DNA from: a virus
Reading direction: 5' to 3' (one strand)
Virus record (IMG/VR): IMGVR_UViG_3300020219_000012
Span: 36,343-100,342 of that record
Length of the DNA stretch: 64,000 nt
The position numbers and the translations under genes are program-made. Each line of letters starts with the position of its first letter. Within the stretch, counting starts at the first letter, position 1. The notes beneath the pieces were generated by a model. That model ran no database searches and was not told the origin of the DNA. It was given only the letters and a program-made list of their open reading frames with translations. Of the stretch, positions 23,448 to 31,524 are shown piece after piece.

Positions 23448-24053
23448 CTAGAGGCCGACGTGGGTCAGGACTTGATCAATGAGGGATTCGGGCGTGTTGG
23501 TGCCGTCGAGCAGGGTTGCCTTGTACGTCTTCGCCAGCGCCAGGTAGCGCTGCCTCAGCTCCTCGACCTTCTCGATCTTGTCGCTCTCGAAGACGACATC
23601 CTTGTACTTCTCGCGGCTCTTCATGCGGGACAGGCTGACTTCGGCCGGGATGTCGATGACGAACAGGTGGTCCGGCAGCAGGACGCCGTCTGCGGTCGCC
23701 GAGTCGTAGACCTGCTCGATCTGCTTAACTTCGTGATGGTCTGGCTGGAACACGCGGCCCGACAAGGTCGGGTGACGATCGCAGACCACGTGATGACCCA
23801 TGCGGAGACAGGCGCCGAGCTCGGCGTTGGCCTGCAGGCCGTCGGCGGCGAACAGGTAGAGGTATGCCTCCTGGGCGATCTTGACCTCCCCCCGCAGGCC
23901 TTTGCGAATGAGGGCGCCGACAGTGTTCTCGGACGGAAACCAGTACCGCAGGGAGTTAACCCCCTTGCCGGCCAGGCGCTGGCAGATCATGCGCGCCAGG
24001 GTGGTCTTTCCACCGCCGTCACCGCCCTCCAGGCAGATGTACTTTCCGGTCAT
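23448..24053 (-). CDS. tmk: Thymidylate kinase
   Basis: 201 residues, normal for the family. P-loop EGGDGGGKTT (9-18), DRHPTLSGRVFQP as the DR(Y/H) motif, and a lid region SREKYKDVVFESDK. Phosphorylates dTMP to dTDP. Together with ThyX (42 kb), dCMP deaminase (44 kb) and a MazG-like protein it gives the phage its own thymidine nucleotide route. Confidence 0.88.
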   Translation of the reverse strand: MTGKYICLEGGDGGGKTTLARMICQRLAGKGVNSLRYWFPSENTVGALIRKGLRGEVKIAQEAYLYLFAADGLQANAELGACLRMGHHVVCDRHPTLSGRVFQPDHHEVKQIEQVYDSATADGVLLPDHLFVIDIPAEVSLSRMKSREKYKDVVFESDKIEKVEELRQRYLALAKTYKATLLDGTNTPESLIDQVLTHVGL

Positions 24054-24373
24054 GGCGCCTCGATGAGCGAGCTGGCGAGGAGGGTGACTTGCTTGAGGGC
24101 GTCCGCCTGGTCATGCATAGCGTCAGCGACGCGCCGATGGTGGGTGGCCAGACTTTCGATAGCAGCAGCGGCAGCGGTCGCCTTAGCGGCATCCCAGGCG
24201 TCGATGGCCTCAGGGCTTGCGTTCGACTTCGACGGGCCGAGCAGTCGGTACGTGGCCCCCGTTGCTTCCAGCAGATCTTTTTGACTCACACCCAGGACGC
24301 GACTCCTGTCCTGATACAGCTTGTACGCCACCCTGAACCGGTCCGTCTGCTCGTCCGTTAACTGCTGCACCAT
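24050..24373 (-). CDS. Hypothetical helical protein
   Basis: 107 residues from ATG 24373 (AAGGAG). Largely helical (TDRFRVAYKLYQDRSRVLG; HHRRVADAMHDQADALKQV), Ala-rich centre. Its stop overlaps the tmk start by 4 nt. Its first 164 nt overlap the preceding gene in another frame. Not recognised. Confidence 0.52.
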   Translation of the reverse strand: MVQQLTDEQTDRFRVAYKLYQDRSRVLGVSQKDLLEATGATYRLLGPSKSNASPEAIDAWDAAKATAAAAAIESLATHHRRVADAMHDQADALKQVTLLASSLIEAP

Positions 24374-24653
24374 CTTGCTCCTTGAGTCGTCGGGCCTCTC
24401 GATCCCGGCGAACTTTCTGTTCGTGGCCTGATTGCAAACGCTTCGCCCGGCCGTCGAGGGCACTGGCGATTGCTGTGTATTGATCCGGGAACTCCTCTAG
24501 CAGTTGGTCGACTACATCATCCAGCGCGGCGTCGATCGCTGAGGCGATCTGGCGCATGGCGCGCCCCTTGAGCATCGTCGTCTCCACGCCTGGATCGATC
24601 TTGAACAGGAACAGCTGCGGCGGCGGCGGCTCGTTGTTGTCATCTCCGTCCAT
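24210..24653 (-). CDS. Hypothetical protein with long out-of-frame overlap
   Basis: 147 residues from ATG 24653 (GAGGAG). The N-terminal ~95 residues look natural (FLFKIDPGVETTMLKGRAMRQI in parts; helix AIDAALDDVVDQLLEEF). The last ~50 residues are Gly/Arg/Pro/Val-rich and share 164 nt with the next gene, so they may be a low-constraint tail. Function unknown. Confidence 0.5.
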   Translation of the reverse strand: MDGDDNNEPPPPQLFLFKIDPGVETTMLKGRAMRQIASAIDAALDDVVDQLLEEFPDQYTAIASALDGRAKRLQSGHEQKVRRDREARRLKEQDGAAVNGRADGPVQGGVQAVSGQESRPGCESKRSAGSNGGHVPTARPVEVERKP

Positions 24654-24975
24654 CTGACTCCTCGTAGAGAACTCTGGCCTGCATCTCGGCACTTCGTGCC
24701 GAGCGAGCGAGCTTTTTCATTTTGTCGGTCTCGAATAGGCGTCGGTCATGAGCAGAGTCCGCCGACCGCTCCAGCATCCGTAACACAGTTGCCCGAGGTC
24801 CTTCCACACGAGACAGCTCCAACCGAAACATAAACCGCCGAGATTTCTCCAGGAGCAGAAGGCTGCGGACTCTATGGCGGGATGCGCGATACGATCCCCA
24901 AAAACTACTCGAACGGCGCATCTGAGCCTCGGCCCCCTTGGGCGCAGCGTAGTTGATGACTTGCCACTCCCCCAT
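24640..24975 (-). CDS. Basic hypothetical protein
   Basis: 111 residues, ATG at 24975 with GAGGAGG. Very basic (SYRASRHRVRSLLLLEKSRRF), helical, could bind nucleic acid. It is the first minus gene left of the + island; 24976-25082 is a divergent promoter region. Not recognised. Confidence 0.5.
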   Translation of the reverse strand: MGEWQVINYAAPKGAEAQMRRSSSFWGSYRASRHRVRSLLLLEKSRRFMFRLELSRVEGPRATVLRMLERSADSAHDRRLFETDKMKKLARSARSAEMQARVLYEESDGRR

Positions 24976-24991
24976 GCCCGGCCTCCTCTGG

Positions 24992-25020
24992 TTGACGGTT
25001 TGAATGGCTAGGTTGATACT
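24992..25020 (+). promoter_or_regulatory. Sigma-70-like promoter for + island
   Basis: TTGACG, 17-nt spacer, GATACT. It is followed after 62 nt by the start at 25083 with an AGAAGGAGAT ribosome site. It points against the surrounding leftward genes. Confidence 0.58.
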
Positions 25021-25082
25021 CTCTGGCCTGGGCGCAGGGCGGAATCTCCCGCTTCTGCCATGAACTCTAGAAGGAGATCCCC

Positions 25083-25481
25083 ATGGCCCGCACGAAGCTC
25101 TCGATCAAAGAAACCCGCAATCTCACCAAGCTCAACCGCGCGATCTCCGTCGCCTCCAAGCTGGAGGACGCCGACGACTACTTCGACGCGATTGAGACCA
25201 CGGTCTACTCGGCGGCCGGCGCGATCGCCGTCACCGATGGACTGTCCGTCCTCACGGCCACCGGCGTCGCCCAGGCGATGACCCTGGCCGACGGCACCGT
25301 GGTTGGTCAGCAGATGGCCCTCATCATGCGCAGCACGACCACCGGCGGCAGCATGGTCGTCACTGGCACCTTCACGGGTGGCACGACCCTGACCTTCGAT
25401 GCGGTTAGCGAGCGCGCCAAGCTCATCTGGGTCGGCGCGGCCTGGACGCCGGTCCCCGGCTACAGCGCAACGCTTGCCTAG
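25083..25481 (+). CDS. Virion-like beta-rich protein on + island
   Basis: 132 residues, strong AAGGAG site and own promoter. A helical N-terminus (KLSIKETRNLTKLNRAISVA) is followed by a beta-rich Thr/Gly/Val body typical of tail or decoration proteins. Isolated on the + strand inside the leftward replication block with its own promoter and probable terminator, the layout of a moron. Exact role unknown. Confidence 0.65.
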   Translation: MARTKLSIKETRNLTKLNRAISVASKLEDADDYFDAIETTVYSAAGAIAVTDGLSVLTATGVAQAMTLADGTVVGQQMALIMRSTTTGGSMVVTGTFTGGTTLTFDAVSERAKLIWVGAAWTPVPGYSATLA

Positions 25482-25517
25482 CAAGTAGCTTGCCTGCCAT
25501 GTGCAGGTGGAGTATCG

Positions 25518-25556
25518 GGGTCCGTCATCGCAAGGTGGCGGGCCCTAGCCCTTTCT
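25518..25556 (+). terminator. Probable terminator
   Basis: A 12-bp stem with three G-U pairs (GGGTCCGTCATC/GGTGGCGGGCCC, GCAA tetraloop) followed by TAGCCCTTTCT. The T tract is weak. Confidence 0.45.
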
Positions 25557-25564
25557 GCATTGTC

Positions 25565-25572
25565 CTTATGCC
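25565..25572 (-). promoter_or_regulatory. GGCATAAG element, copy 4
   Basis: Context GCTGGCATAAGG, as in copies 1 and 2. It lies between the two + genes, so on the minus strand it faces antisense to the 25083-25481 gene and then the leftward genes from 24975. It may mark the old promoter of that leftward unit, into which the + gene was inserted. Confidence 0.45.
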
Positions 25573-25606
25573 AGCGGCGTCGACGACGACGTGACAGAAT
25601 CCGACT

Positions 25607-26203
25607 ATGTCAACTCTCGACCGCTACGCCGTCCTCAGCCTGCAGGTCAAGGACAGGTATCCGCGATTCTCCGTGGTCGAGCGGGATAAGTCCTGGCTCC
25701 GCCCCATCTTCTGGCTGCTCCAGAAGATCACCCGGCAGGACTACTCCGGCTTCACCACCACCATCTTCTCCACCATGTACGTCGGATCGGACTGGGCCAC
25801 CAGCTCGACCACGTCACGCTACCGGCTGCTTCGTCACGAGATGCAGCACATCAAGCAGTTCCACAACTGGCCCCTGGGCAGGCGGGCCTGGCCGGTAAAC
25901 CACCTCCTGATGTCGCTGGTCTACCTGCTCCTGCTTCCGGTGATCTGGACTCTGCGGGCCAAGTTCGAGCGAGAGGGCTACACCCAGACCCTGCTGGTCG
26001 AGTACGAGCTCACCGGCCCCATTGCGGATACCCGGATGGAGGAGAACGCCCGCTGGCTGGCAGAGACGTTCGGAGGCTCCGCGTACCTGTACATGTGGAG
26101 GAAGAAGGCTGCTTACGCCTGGGCGATGGAAACCCAGCGCAAGATCAACGCGGGGGAGATTCGGAACCAGCAGGATCGGGTAGAGGTACCCCGAGCTGCA
26201 TAG
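25607..26203 (+). CDS. Membrane protein with HExxH metallopeptidase-type motif
   Basis: 198 residues. RLLRHEMQHIKQF (about residues 77-86) contains HEMQH, the HExxH zinc-protease signature, followed by a hydrophobic segment LLMSLVYLLLLPVIWTL and then an acidic/helical part with EYELTG and ENARWLAE that could supply a third ligand. Resembles a small membrane-bound zinc peptidase. No ribosome site: CAGAAT lies 6 nt before the ATG, so a leaderless mRNA is possible. Overlaps the convergent minus gene by 59 nt. Confidence 0.6.
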   Translation: MSTLDRYAVLSLQVKDRYPRFSVVERDKSWLRPIFWLLQKITRQDYSGFTTTIFSTMYVGSDWATSSTTSRYRLLRHEMQHIKQFHNWPLGRRAWPVNHLLMSLVYLLLLPVIWTLRAKFEREGYTQTLLVEYELTGPIADTRMEENARWLAETFGGSAYLYMWRKKAAYAWAMETQRKINAGEIRNQQDRVEVPRAA

Positions 26204-26594
26204 CCAGGTCGCGTAACATCATGAACCGCTCGGCCACCCAGTCCGGGGAGGCTTCCCCGATAGCCGGGATACACAGCATGGTCCTGATCGTGGCCAGGCA
26301 CCTCCTGGACAGATCCTTGAATCTCTCGGCATCGTGTCTGGCCTGCCACAGCGGAGACCAATCGCCCATGGCGATATAACGGCGACCGACCTCCATCGCC
26401 AACTCGCCACAGGGATCCTTCTCGGTCGCCATCTTGGTGAGGATGTCCAGGTAGCGCGTGGAGACCTCGAAGGACAAGGTCGCGGCAGCCTCCCGCTGGC
26501 GACGAAGTGCGGCTTGAAGAGCGTGGCAGCAGTCAATGAGCGCCGGGTGGCGTACGCCATCCTCGAGAGTCAGGCCGCAGCTACAGCTGATCAC
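26145..26594 (-). CDS. Zinc/helical hypothetical protein
   Basis: 149 residues from a GTG that overlaps the upstream stop (GTGA). SCSCGLTLEDGVRHPALIDCCH at the start is written here in parts: SCSCG and DCCH are possible zinc ligands. The remainder is helical. Its 3' end overlaps the + metallopeptidase-type gene tail to tail. Function unknown. Confidence 0.52.
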   Translation of the reverse strand: MISCSCGLTLEDGVRHPALIDCCHALQAALRRQREAAATLSFEVSTRYLDILTKMATEKDPCGELAMEVGRRYIAMGDWSPLWQARHDAERFKDLSRRCLATIRTMLCIPAIGEASPDWVAERFMMLRDLAMQLGVPLPDPAGSESPPR

Positions 26595-26812
26595 GGGAGT
26601 ACCGGGACCGGCCGTAGGTTCTTGTCGAAGCCGACTTGCCCCAGCATGGACTCCATGCTGCGGCAGGCGCCGCGGGAGCAGTCTCGCCAGTTGGCCGGGG
26701 ACGTCTCCCCGGCCACGTCTTGGTGATGGGCCTGGTGGACTGTCTGGGCAATCCAGCACATGTTCTTGGCGGCCAATCGCAGCAAGTGCGACGAGCCCTT
26801 CTCTTCTGGCAT
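26591..26812 (-). CDS. Small Cys/His-containing protein
   Basis: 73 residues, ATG 26812 with AAAGGA. LLRLAAKNMCWIAQTVHQAHH and ANWRDCSRGACRSM carry His and Cys residues that may bind metal. Overlaps the next gene by 4 nt. Not recognised. Confidence 0.52.
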   Translation of the reverse strand: MPEEKGSSHLLRLAAKNMCWIAQTVHQAHHQDVAGETSPANWRDCSRGACRSMESMLGQVGFDKNLRPVPVLP

Positions 26813-26820
26813 GGGGTCCT

Positions 26821-27033
26821 TTAATTTGTGCGACGGTGGAAGATCCGATAGACGCTCTCGCCCAGGCGCCGGCACTCCACCTGACTGGAGACGTACAGGC
26901 CCTCCAGAACCATCCGAACCTGGTCCGCAGCAAGGCCTGTAGCTTGCGCCACGGCCGCCGCCGTCACACCATTGGCGTGATTGCGGAGGGCGCCTAGCAC
27001 CTGGTTCTGAATTGACACATTCGACACGGTCAC
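26821..27033 (-). CDS. Winged-helix-type small DNA-binding protein
   Basis: 70 residues from a GTG overlapping the methyltransferase stop (GTGA). VLGALRNHANGVTAAAVAQA and TGLAADQVRMVLEGLYVSSQ give three helices and then a wing (VECRRLGESVYRI), the layout of a winged helix. Possibly a local regulator coupled to the methyltransferase. Confidence 0.6.
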   Translation of the reverse strand: MTVSNVSIQNQVLGALRNHANGVTAAAVAQATGLAADQVRMVLEGLYVSSQVECRRLGESVYRIFHRRTN

Positions 27034-27767
27034 GTGTTTTCCCCTGTCGGCACCCCAGCAGTCAAGGTACCTGTCGCTGAACTGACATCGAGCAGACGGC
27101 TTCTCGCCAAGTCGACGGCGACGGGAGACAGGTCGTTGCCGGCGAAGGTGCGTCCATTCCGGAGGGCGGCCACGCCGCACGAGCCTGACCCCATGAAGGG
27201 GTCGCAGACCAGCTCACCCGGAGCCGAACTCTGCTTGATCAGCACCTCATTGACCGCTACCGGCTTCTCGGTCGGATAGCCGTTGCGAACGCGGGGCACC
27301 TTGATGACGTCGGCCACGCCGAGGTTGTTAAGTCTTCGCTTGCCCTTCTCGAAGAACAAGATGAGCTCGTATCGGCACCGGTAGTGGTAGCCCATCCCAA
27401 TCCCCATCTTGTCCCACACGATCGGCTTCCAGAACTTGAAGCCCACCGCCTCGGCCAACGGCTTGGCGACGAACATCGTTTCCTGATCACAGAACATGTA
27501 GAAGTGGGCGTTCTTCTGGAGGGCCGCGTAGACCAACACGAATAGCTCGGTGAACCGGGAATTCGGGAAGATCTCGAACCAGTCATTGCTCGATGACTTG
27601 CTGTGCTTGAGGCGGGTCGTGGTCCCCCGCTTGCGGTGCTTCTCCAGCGACTCATAGGGCGGGTCGGTGATGAGCAGATCGACGCTGCCATCCGGGATGG
27701 ACCGCAGGTAATCGGCCGCGTCGCCCTGGCCAAGATTGAAATCGGTCACGGTCGACTGACTCCCCAT
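27030..27767 (-). CDS. DNA adenine/N4 methyltransferase (beta-class)
   Basis: 245 residues. DPPY (motif IV, about 36-39) comes before the AdoMet-binding motif I region DPFMGSGSCGVAALRNGR, the permuted order of beta-class N6_N4 methyltransferases; DPPY favours N6-adenine. The target-recognition part is the basic centre (KHRKRGTTTRLKHSKSSS). No restriction partner is nearby, so it is an orphan enzyme, probably protecting phage DNA from host restriction. Confidence 0.85.
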   Translation of the reverse strand: MGSQSTVTDFNLGQGDAADYLRSIPDGSVDLLITDPPYESLEKHRKRGTTTRLKHSKSSSNDWFEIFPNSRFTELFVLVYAALQKNAHFYMFCDQETMFVAKPLAEAVGFKFWKPIVWDKMGIGMGYHYRCRYELILFFEKGKRRLNNLGVADVIKVPRVRNGYPTEKPVAVNEVLIKQSSAPGELVCDPFMGSGSCGVAALRNGRTFAGNDLSPVAVDLARSRLLDVSSATGTLTAGVPTGENT

Positions 27768-28030
27768 TTGACCATCCTGGCAAACTGACGATCGATCTCG
27801 TCCGAGTCCCGCCCGGCCCTCATCGCGGCCAGCAGGGTGAGGAAGTACGTTTCTGGATCCATGTTTCCCTCGTAGGCGTCGTCCGTCTCATGCGGCTCGA
27901 ACTGGGCTTCCGGGATCGACCAAAGATCGATATCCAGAAACCTCATGCACAGCTCGTCAACTCGAACCAGCCATTCCGAAAAGAGCGGGTTGCCGTGAGA
28001 CATCCCGCGCAGATTGTCGTGATTGAGCAA
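27746..28030 (-). CDS. Small hypothetical protein after GGCATAAG element
   Basis: 94 residues from a TTG at 28030 with AAGGAAGG 9 nt upstream. Acidic and aromatic (FLDIDLWSIPEAQFEPHETD). A GGCATAAG element lies 21 nt before the start, so it may lead the methyltransferase unit. Not recognised. Confidence 0.52.
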   Translation of the reverse strand: MLNHDNLRGMSHGNPLFSEWLVRVDELCMRFLDIDLWSIPEAQFEPHETDDAYEGNMDPETYFLTLLAAMRAGRDSDEIDRQFARMVKWGVSRP

Positions 28031-28050
28031 TGGCCACCTTCCTTGTATTC

Positions 28051-28058
28051 CTTATGCC
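28051..28058 (-). promoter_or_regulatory. GGCATAAG element, copy 5
   Basis: Located 1 nt after the helicase stop codon and 21 nt before the TTG start at 28030. Context AGCGGCATAAGG. Confidence 0.6.
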
Positions 28059-28059
28059 G

Positions 28060-30261
28060 CTAGAGTGCCCCCAGGCTTTTCAGGAACGGTTCGATGTCAT
28101 GCAGCGTTCTCGATAGCCGGATGGGCGGGATGCTTCCGAGAAACTGGTAGCTGTAGCCGGAGTCGGCGACCCGTCGATCCAGGCAGGCAATGATGCCGAC
28201 GTCGCGAATCGACCGAAGTAGGCGGCCGGTTCGCTGCTTGAACTTCGTGATCGCCATGGGCATGCGGTACCCCTTGAACACGTCCACCACGTTGGCGTTC
28301 TTGTCCTTGGCCAAGATCTCCGCGTTCCGCATCTCGAGGCCCACCAGGACCGGATCGTTGGGTGGTGCAAAGCTGAGCTTTTCCAGGATGACGCAGGTGC
28401 AGGCCTCCCCCTGGATGTCGACGCCCTCGGCAAACGACTCCGTCCCCAGTAACACCGAGTTTACACTGGACCGGAACAGGTCCTGGAGATCTCGATTCGT
28501 GCCCTCACCCTGCACGAGTATCTCGTAGGGCAGGCGTGCCCGCAGGTACCCGGCAGCCCGACGCATCGACTTGTGACTCGTGAACAGAACCAGCGTCCGC
28601 CCCTTGACGATGCGGATGATCGCCTCCATGTGCTCGAGGGCCGCCGCGTTGTAGGCCGCGTTGTCGTCCTTGGACTTGGACTCGTACATCGGCATCGTGG
28701 AGGGCACCACCAGCAGGGACTGCTGATGCCAGTTGAACGGAGACGGGACGACCAGCTCGGACACCCCCTTGAGATCTCGCATGCCCATCTCGCGCCGGAC
28801 GTGGTCAAAGTCTGACCCGCGAGGGTTCTTGATGGCGAGCGTGGCGGAGACCTGGATCACCGGCGAGACCTTGTCGAAGATCTCCTCTCGCATGAACCGT
28901 CCGACCAGCAAGGCCTTCGCCTTGAGCTTCACCTCGGCTGCCCCATCCTCCGACGACTCTCGCTGCGCGAAGTAGACGAGCGATGGAATCCCTCGCGTCC
29001 GGAACTTGTTTAGGCGGTCCGTAACATCCGCGCATCGGTCAGCGAGCTTCCTGAGTCGAGCAGCCATCACGGCGTGCTCGGCATCCTTGGCCTTCATGAT
29101 GGGCTTGCCGGTAGCAACCTTCGGCGCAATCCGACTAGACGTGGCCATGTAGAGGCCAGCGATGTCCAACAGGGCCGCCTCTAGCCCCTCCGACTTCAGC
29201 ATGTCGCCAGGCCCGAACACCACCAGCTCGGCGCCCAGGCGTCGGTCCAGGTCATCCCAGAGGTCGTTGAGAAGTTGCACGGCGTTCGATCTGGCCGAGA
29301 GCGCAGCCTTGCCAAGGCCGAGGTTTTCAAGATCGTGGAGCCCGGACAGGCATCGGTGGACAGCTGACCAGCTGATCGTCGCATCCTCGCCAAGGTGGTC
29401 GCGGGCGATCTCCGGGGCATGGTGCGCCTCATCCATGATGAGAACGTCGAACACCGGCAGGATGCCGTTGTTGTCCTGGCGCAGCTTCTTGTTATAGATC
29501 TCCAGGTCCCACTCTCTCCCCTCCTCCTCGCACTTGAGCTTGGCCTTGCGCAGGCGCGCAGCTTCGAAGGTCAGGTGGCGGTATAGGAGGTGGTAGTTGG
29601 TGACGACGATATGGGCCGCCTTGGCGCGGACCTTGGATGCTGCCAAGAAGCACCCGTCGGCCGAACCGCACTCCCTGGGCCCGTCGCATTCCTCACTGGT
29701 GGTCGAGAACGAGCGCCAGATCTTGTTGGTCGGCCCTGGGCTCTCCTCGCGATCTCCGTCCTTGGTGGTGTCGGCCCAGTCGCGAACCGCGTCGACCATC
29801 TCCTCGTTGCCGTCCCGGACGCCTTCCCACCTGCCGCGGGCGTAGTCGCGGGCGCACAGGTATGACGAGGCGCCCTTGCGCACCGTGAATGAGAACTTCC
29901 ATCCGGTCGCCTTGCGCAGTTCTTCTAGATCCTTGTTTACGATCTGCGACTGCAGGGTCTTGTTGGCGGTGACGATGCAGACCCGCTTGCTGGAGTGGAT
30001 GGCGTGATAGGCGGCCGGCACCGAGTAGGCGAACGACTTGCCCGTCCCCGTCGGGCCCTCGGCGATGGCGTGGGTGCCATTGCGGATGGCCTGATCGATC
30101 GATCGGGCCAGCGCCACCTGCCCGGGGCGAGGCTGATATCCGGAGACCAGCTTCGAGAGGTAGCCCCTTGGGCCAAAGACATCCTCGATGTAGTCCCCGG
30201 ACTCGTCGACCCTGCCGCCATCCAGGAGCCGCAACGTCACATTTTTAGACGGCTTCGACAT
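28060..30261 (-). CDS. DinG/XPD-type superfamily 2 helicase
   Basis: 733 residues from the ATG at 30261. Walker A EGPTGTGKS (about 68-76), a cysteine set between motifs Ia and II (SSYLCARDYARGR; ECDGPRECGSADGCF) that would hold a 4Fe-4S cluster, DEAH box MDEAHHAPE, and the late motif QRTGRLLRS. This is the XPD/DinG family of 5'-3' Fe-S helicases. Likely unwinds forks, R-loops or recombination intermediates. The start overlaps the preceding zinc protein gene by 25 nt. Confidence 0.85.
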   Translation of the reverse strand: MSKPSKNVTLRLLDGGRVDESGDYIEDVFGPRGYLSKLVSGYQPRPGQVALARSIDQAIRNGTHAIAEGPTGTGKSFAYSVPAAYHAIHSSKRVCIVTANKTLQSQIVNKDLEELRKATGWKFSFTVRKGASSYLCARDYARGRWEGVRDGNEEMVDAVRDWADTTKDGDREESPGPTNKIWRSFSTTSEECDGPRECGSADGCFLAASKVRAKAAHIVVTNYHLLYRHLTFEAARLRKAKLKCEEEGREWDLEIYNKKLRQDNNGILPVFDVLIMDEAHHAPEIARDHLGEDATISWSAVHRCLSGLHDLENLGLGKAALSARSNAVQLLNDLWDDLDRRLGAELVVFGPGDMLKSEGLEAALLDIAGLYMATSSRIAPKVATGKPIMKAKDAEHAVMAARLRKLADRCADVTDRLNKFRTRGIPSLVYFAQRESSEDGAAEVKLKAKALLVGRFMREEIFDKVSPVIQVSATLAIKNPRGSDFDHVRREMGMRDLKGVSELVVPSPFNWHQQSLLVVPSTMPMYESKSKDDNAAYNAAALEHMEAIIRIVKGRTLVLFTSHKSMRRAAGYLRARLPYEILVQGEGTNRDLQDLFRSSVNSVLLGTESFAEGVDIQGEACTCVILEKLSFAPPNDPVLVGLEMRNAEILAKDKNANVVDVFKGYRMPMAITKFKQRTGRLLRSIRDVGIIACLDRRVADSGYSYQFLGSIPPIRLSRTLHDIEPFLKSLGAL

Positions 30262-30446
30262 GTTATCAGGTGAACCCTTTTGTATTTCGCCGCGTACCGC
30301 TCCGGCGACATGCCGTCGCACACACGCCCGATCAGCGGACCGCATTTCTCGCCGCAGATCCTGACGTGCATGCCGCAGCAGGGCAGGAATGTTTCGTGGA
30401 TCAACGCCTGCCGATCTTTGCGGCAGACGTAGCACATGAAGATCAC
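30237..30446 (-). CDS. Small multi-cysteine zinc protein
   Basis: 69 residues from a GTG overlapping the upstream stop. CYVCRKD, LPCCGMHVRICGEKCG give at least four to six cysteines plus His, probably one or two zinc sites; the C-terminus is basic. Coupled to the helicase gene. Function unknown. Confidence 0.6.
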   Translation of the reverse strand: MIFMCYVCRKDRQALIHETFLPCCGMHVRICGEKCGPLIGRVCDGMSPERYAAKYKRVHLITCRSRLKM

Positions 30447-30811
30447 GGGGGCGGTTCGTCGAACCCGTCATCCGCCCACTGACCGCCAAGCAGGCGATAC
30501 TCGATGGGCTGCCCGAGTTCCTCGGCGTGGCGGATACCACATCCCATTCCGTAGGAGATGCCAAGGTCCTTGTAGACCACGGTCTTCTGGGCCGCCGGAC
30601 GCCAGGCAAAGCCTGCCGAGATGCCCATGTCGCGCTCCTCGGCAACATCGTCATCAAGGCATTGCGGGTAAAGCCCGTGGCTGGCGAACGGCGCCTCGTT
30701 GCGCTGCAGACAGTCCAGCATGGCCGCGGCCAGGTAGCTGGCGTTGGTCTCGCGATCGCCCGCAAAAGGGCTTTCCAGGATGACCCGAATGAAGCGTTCA
30801 GGCGGCGCCAT
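30443..30811 (-). CDS. Deoxyribosyltransferase-like phage protein (DUF4406-type)
   Basis: 122 residues. VILESPFAGDRETNASYLAA at the start, EAPFASHGLYPQCLDD in the middle and ERDMGISAGFAW at the end match the small phage and bacterial proteins related to nucleoside 2-deoxyribosyltransferases. The family may act on nucleotides, but its activity is unproven. GTGA coupling to the downstream gene. Confidence 0.6.
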   Translation of the reverse strand: MAPPERFIRVILESPFAGDRETNASYLAAAMLDCLQRNEAPFASHGLYPQCLDDDVAEERDMGISAGFAWRPAAQKTVVYKDLGISYGMGCGIRHAEELGQPIEYRLLGGQWADDGFDEPPP

Positions 30812-31193
30812 TGGTCACCTCGGGCTTCGTGCGATCCTCGACAACGAGATCCAGGTTGGCGATGCGGCGGGCGTCGACGTCAGCGAAGCGGGTGTTGATC
30901 TCGCCGACCATGACGTTGCGGGCGTTTAGCTGGTGCGCGAGCACCTCCCTGAGCTGAGCGACCTGCGGCGGGTCGATGACCATCTTCTGCATCTCCATGT
31001 CGTGCTGGATCTGCCCGAGGATCATCTGGTTGGTCTGCATCCCGCTGCCGCACAGGATGAGGTTGTAGAGGAGGACGCCCATGGGCACCGTCCGAACATC
31101 CTGCACTTCGGTCTTGGGGGCGGCATCATCCGCCGACTTCGCGGTCTCGCCCGTCTCCGCCGGCTTCCCGTTCGCTCCCAGAATTGTCGACAT
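30798..31193 (-). CDS. Hypothetical helical protein
   Basis: 131 residues. Disordered N-terminus (PAETGETAKSADDAAPKTE), then helical with many Met and Gln (GSGMQTNQMILGQIQHDMEM). GGAAGAGGAAGC ribosome region. The first 68 nt overlap the upstream membrane-protein gene. Not recognised. Confidence 0.52.
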   Translation of the reverse strand: MSTILGANGKPAETGETAKSADDAAPKTEVQDVRTVPMGVLLYNLILCGSGMQTNQMILGQIQHDMEMQKMVIDPPQVAQLREVLAHQLNARNVMVGEINTRFADVDARRIANLDLVVEDRTKPEVTNGAA

Positions 31194-31524
31194 GCTGCTT
31201 CCTCTTCCTGGCCCCGATGAGGGGCGCTTCGGTGTTGTTGTAAAAGTTGCGCCTCATACCATACTGAACAACCAGCAGGACGACGCCGAGGACGGTCATT
31301 GAGATGCGCTGCCAGATCTCCAGATCGAACGAGACGATCGATCCCTGCCATGCGGCAAGGAGCCCGACCGCGCCGATCGCCAGGCACAGGCCGGTCGCTT
31401 CCCCGGCCTCAAAGTTCTTGCGCCGATCGTTGCGGCGCAGGAGCTCCTTCCCGACCCGTTGGTCCAGTAGACGGGCGATGTGCTTGCTTTGATTGCGGGG
31501 GCCAACGACCTCCGGCCGGGTCAT
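31126..31524 (-). CDS. Two-span membrane protein
   Basis: 132 residues. After a basic N-terminus, two hydrophobic segments follow (GLCLAIGAVGLLAAW and ISMTVLGVVLLVVQYGM), separated by a short loop, then a hydrophilic tail. Size and topology would fit a holin, but it lies in the replication block rather than by the lysis enzymes, so this is only one possibility. Confidence 0.58.
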   Translation of the reverse strand: MTRPEVVGPRNQSKHIARLLDQRVGKELLRRNDRRKNFEAGEATGLCLAIGAVGLLAAWQGSIVSFDLEIWQRISMTVLGVVLLVVQYGMRRNFYNNTEAPLIGARKRKQHVDNSGSEREAGGDGRDREVGG

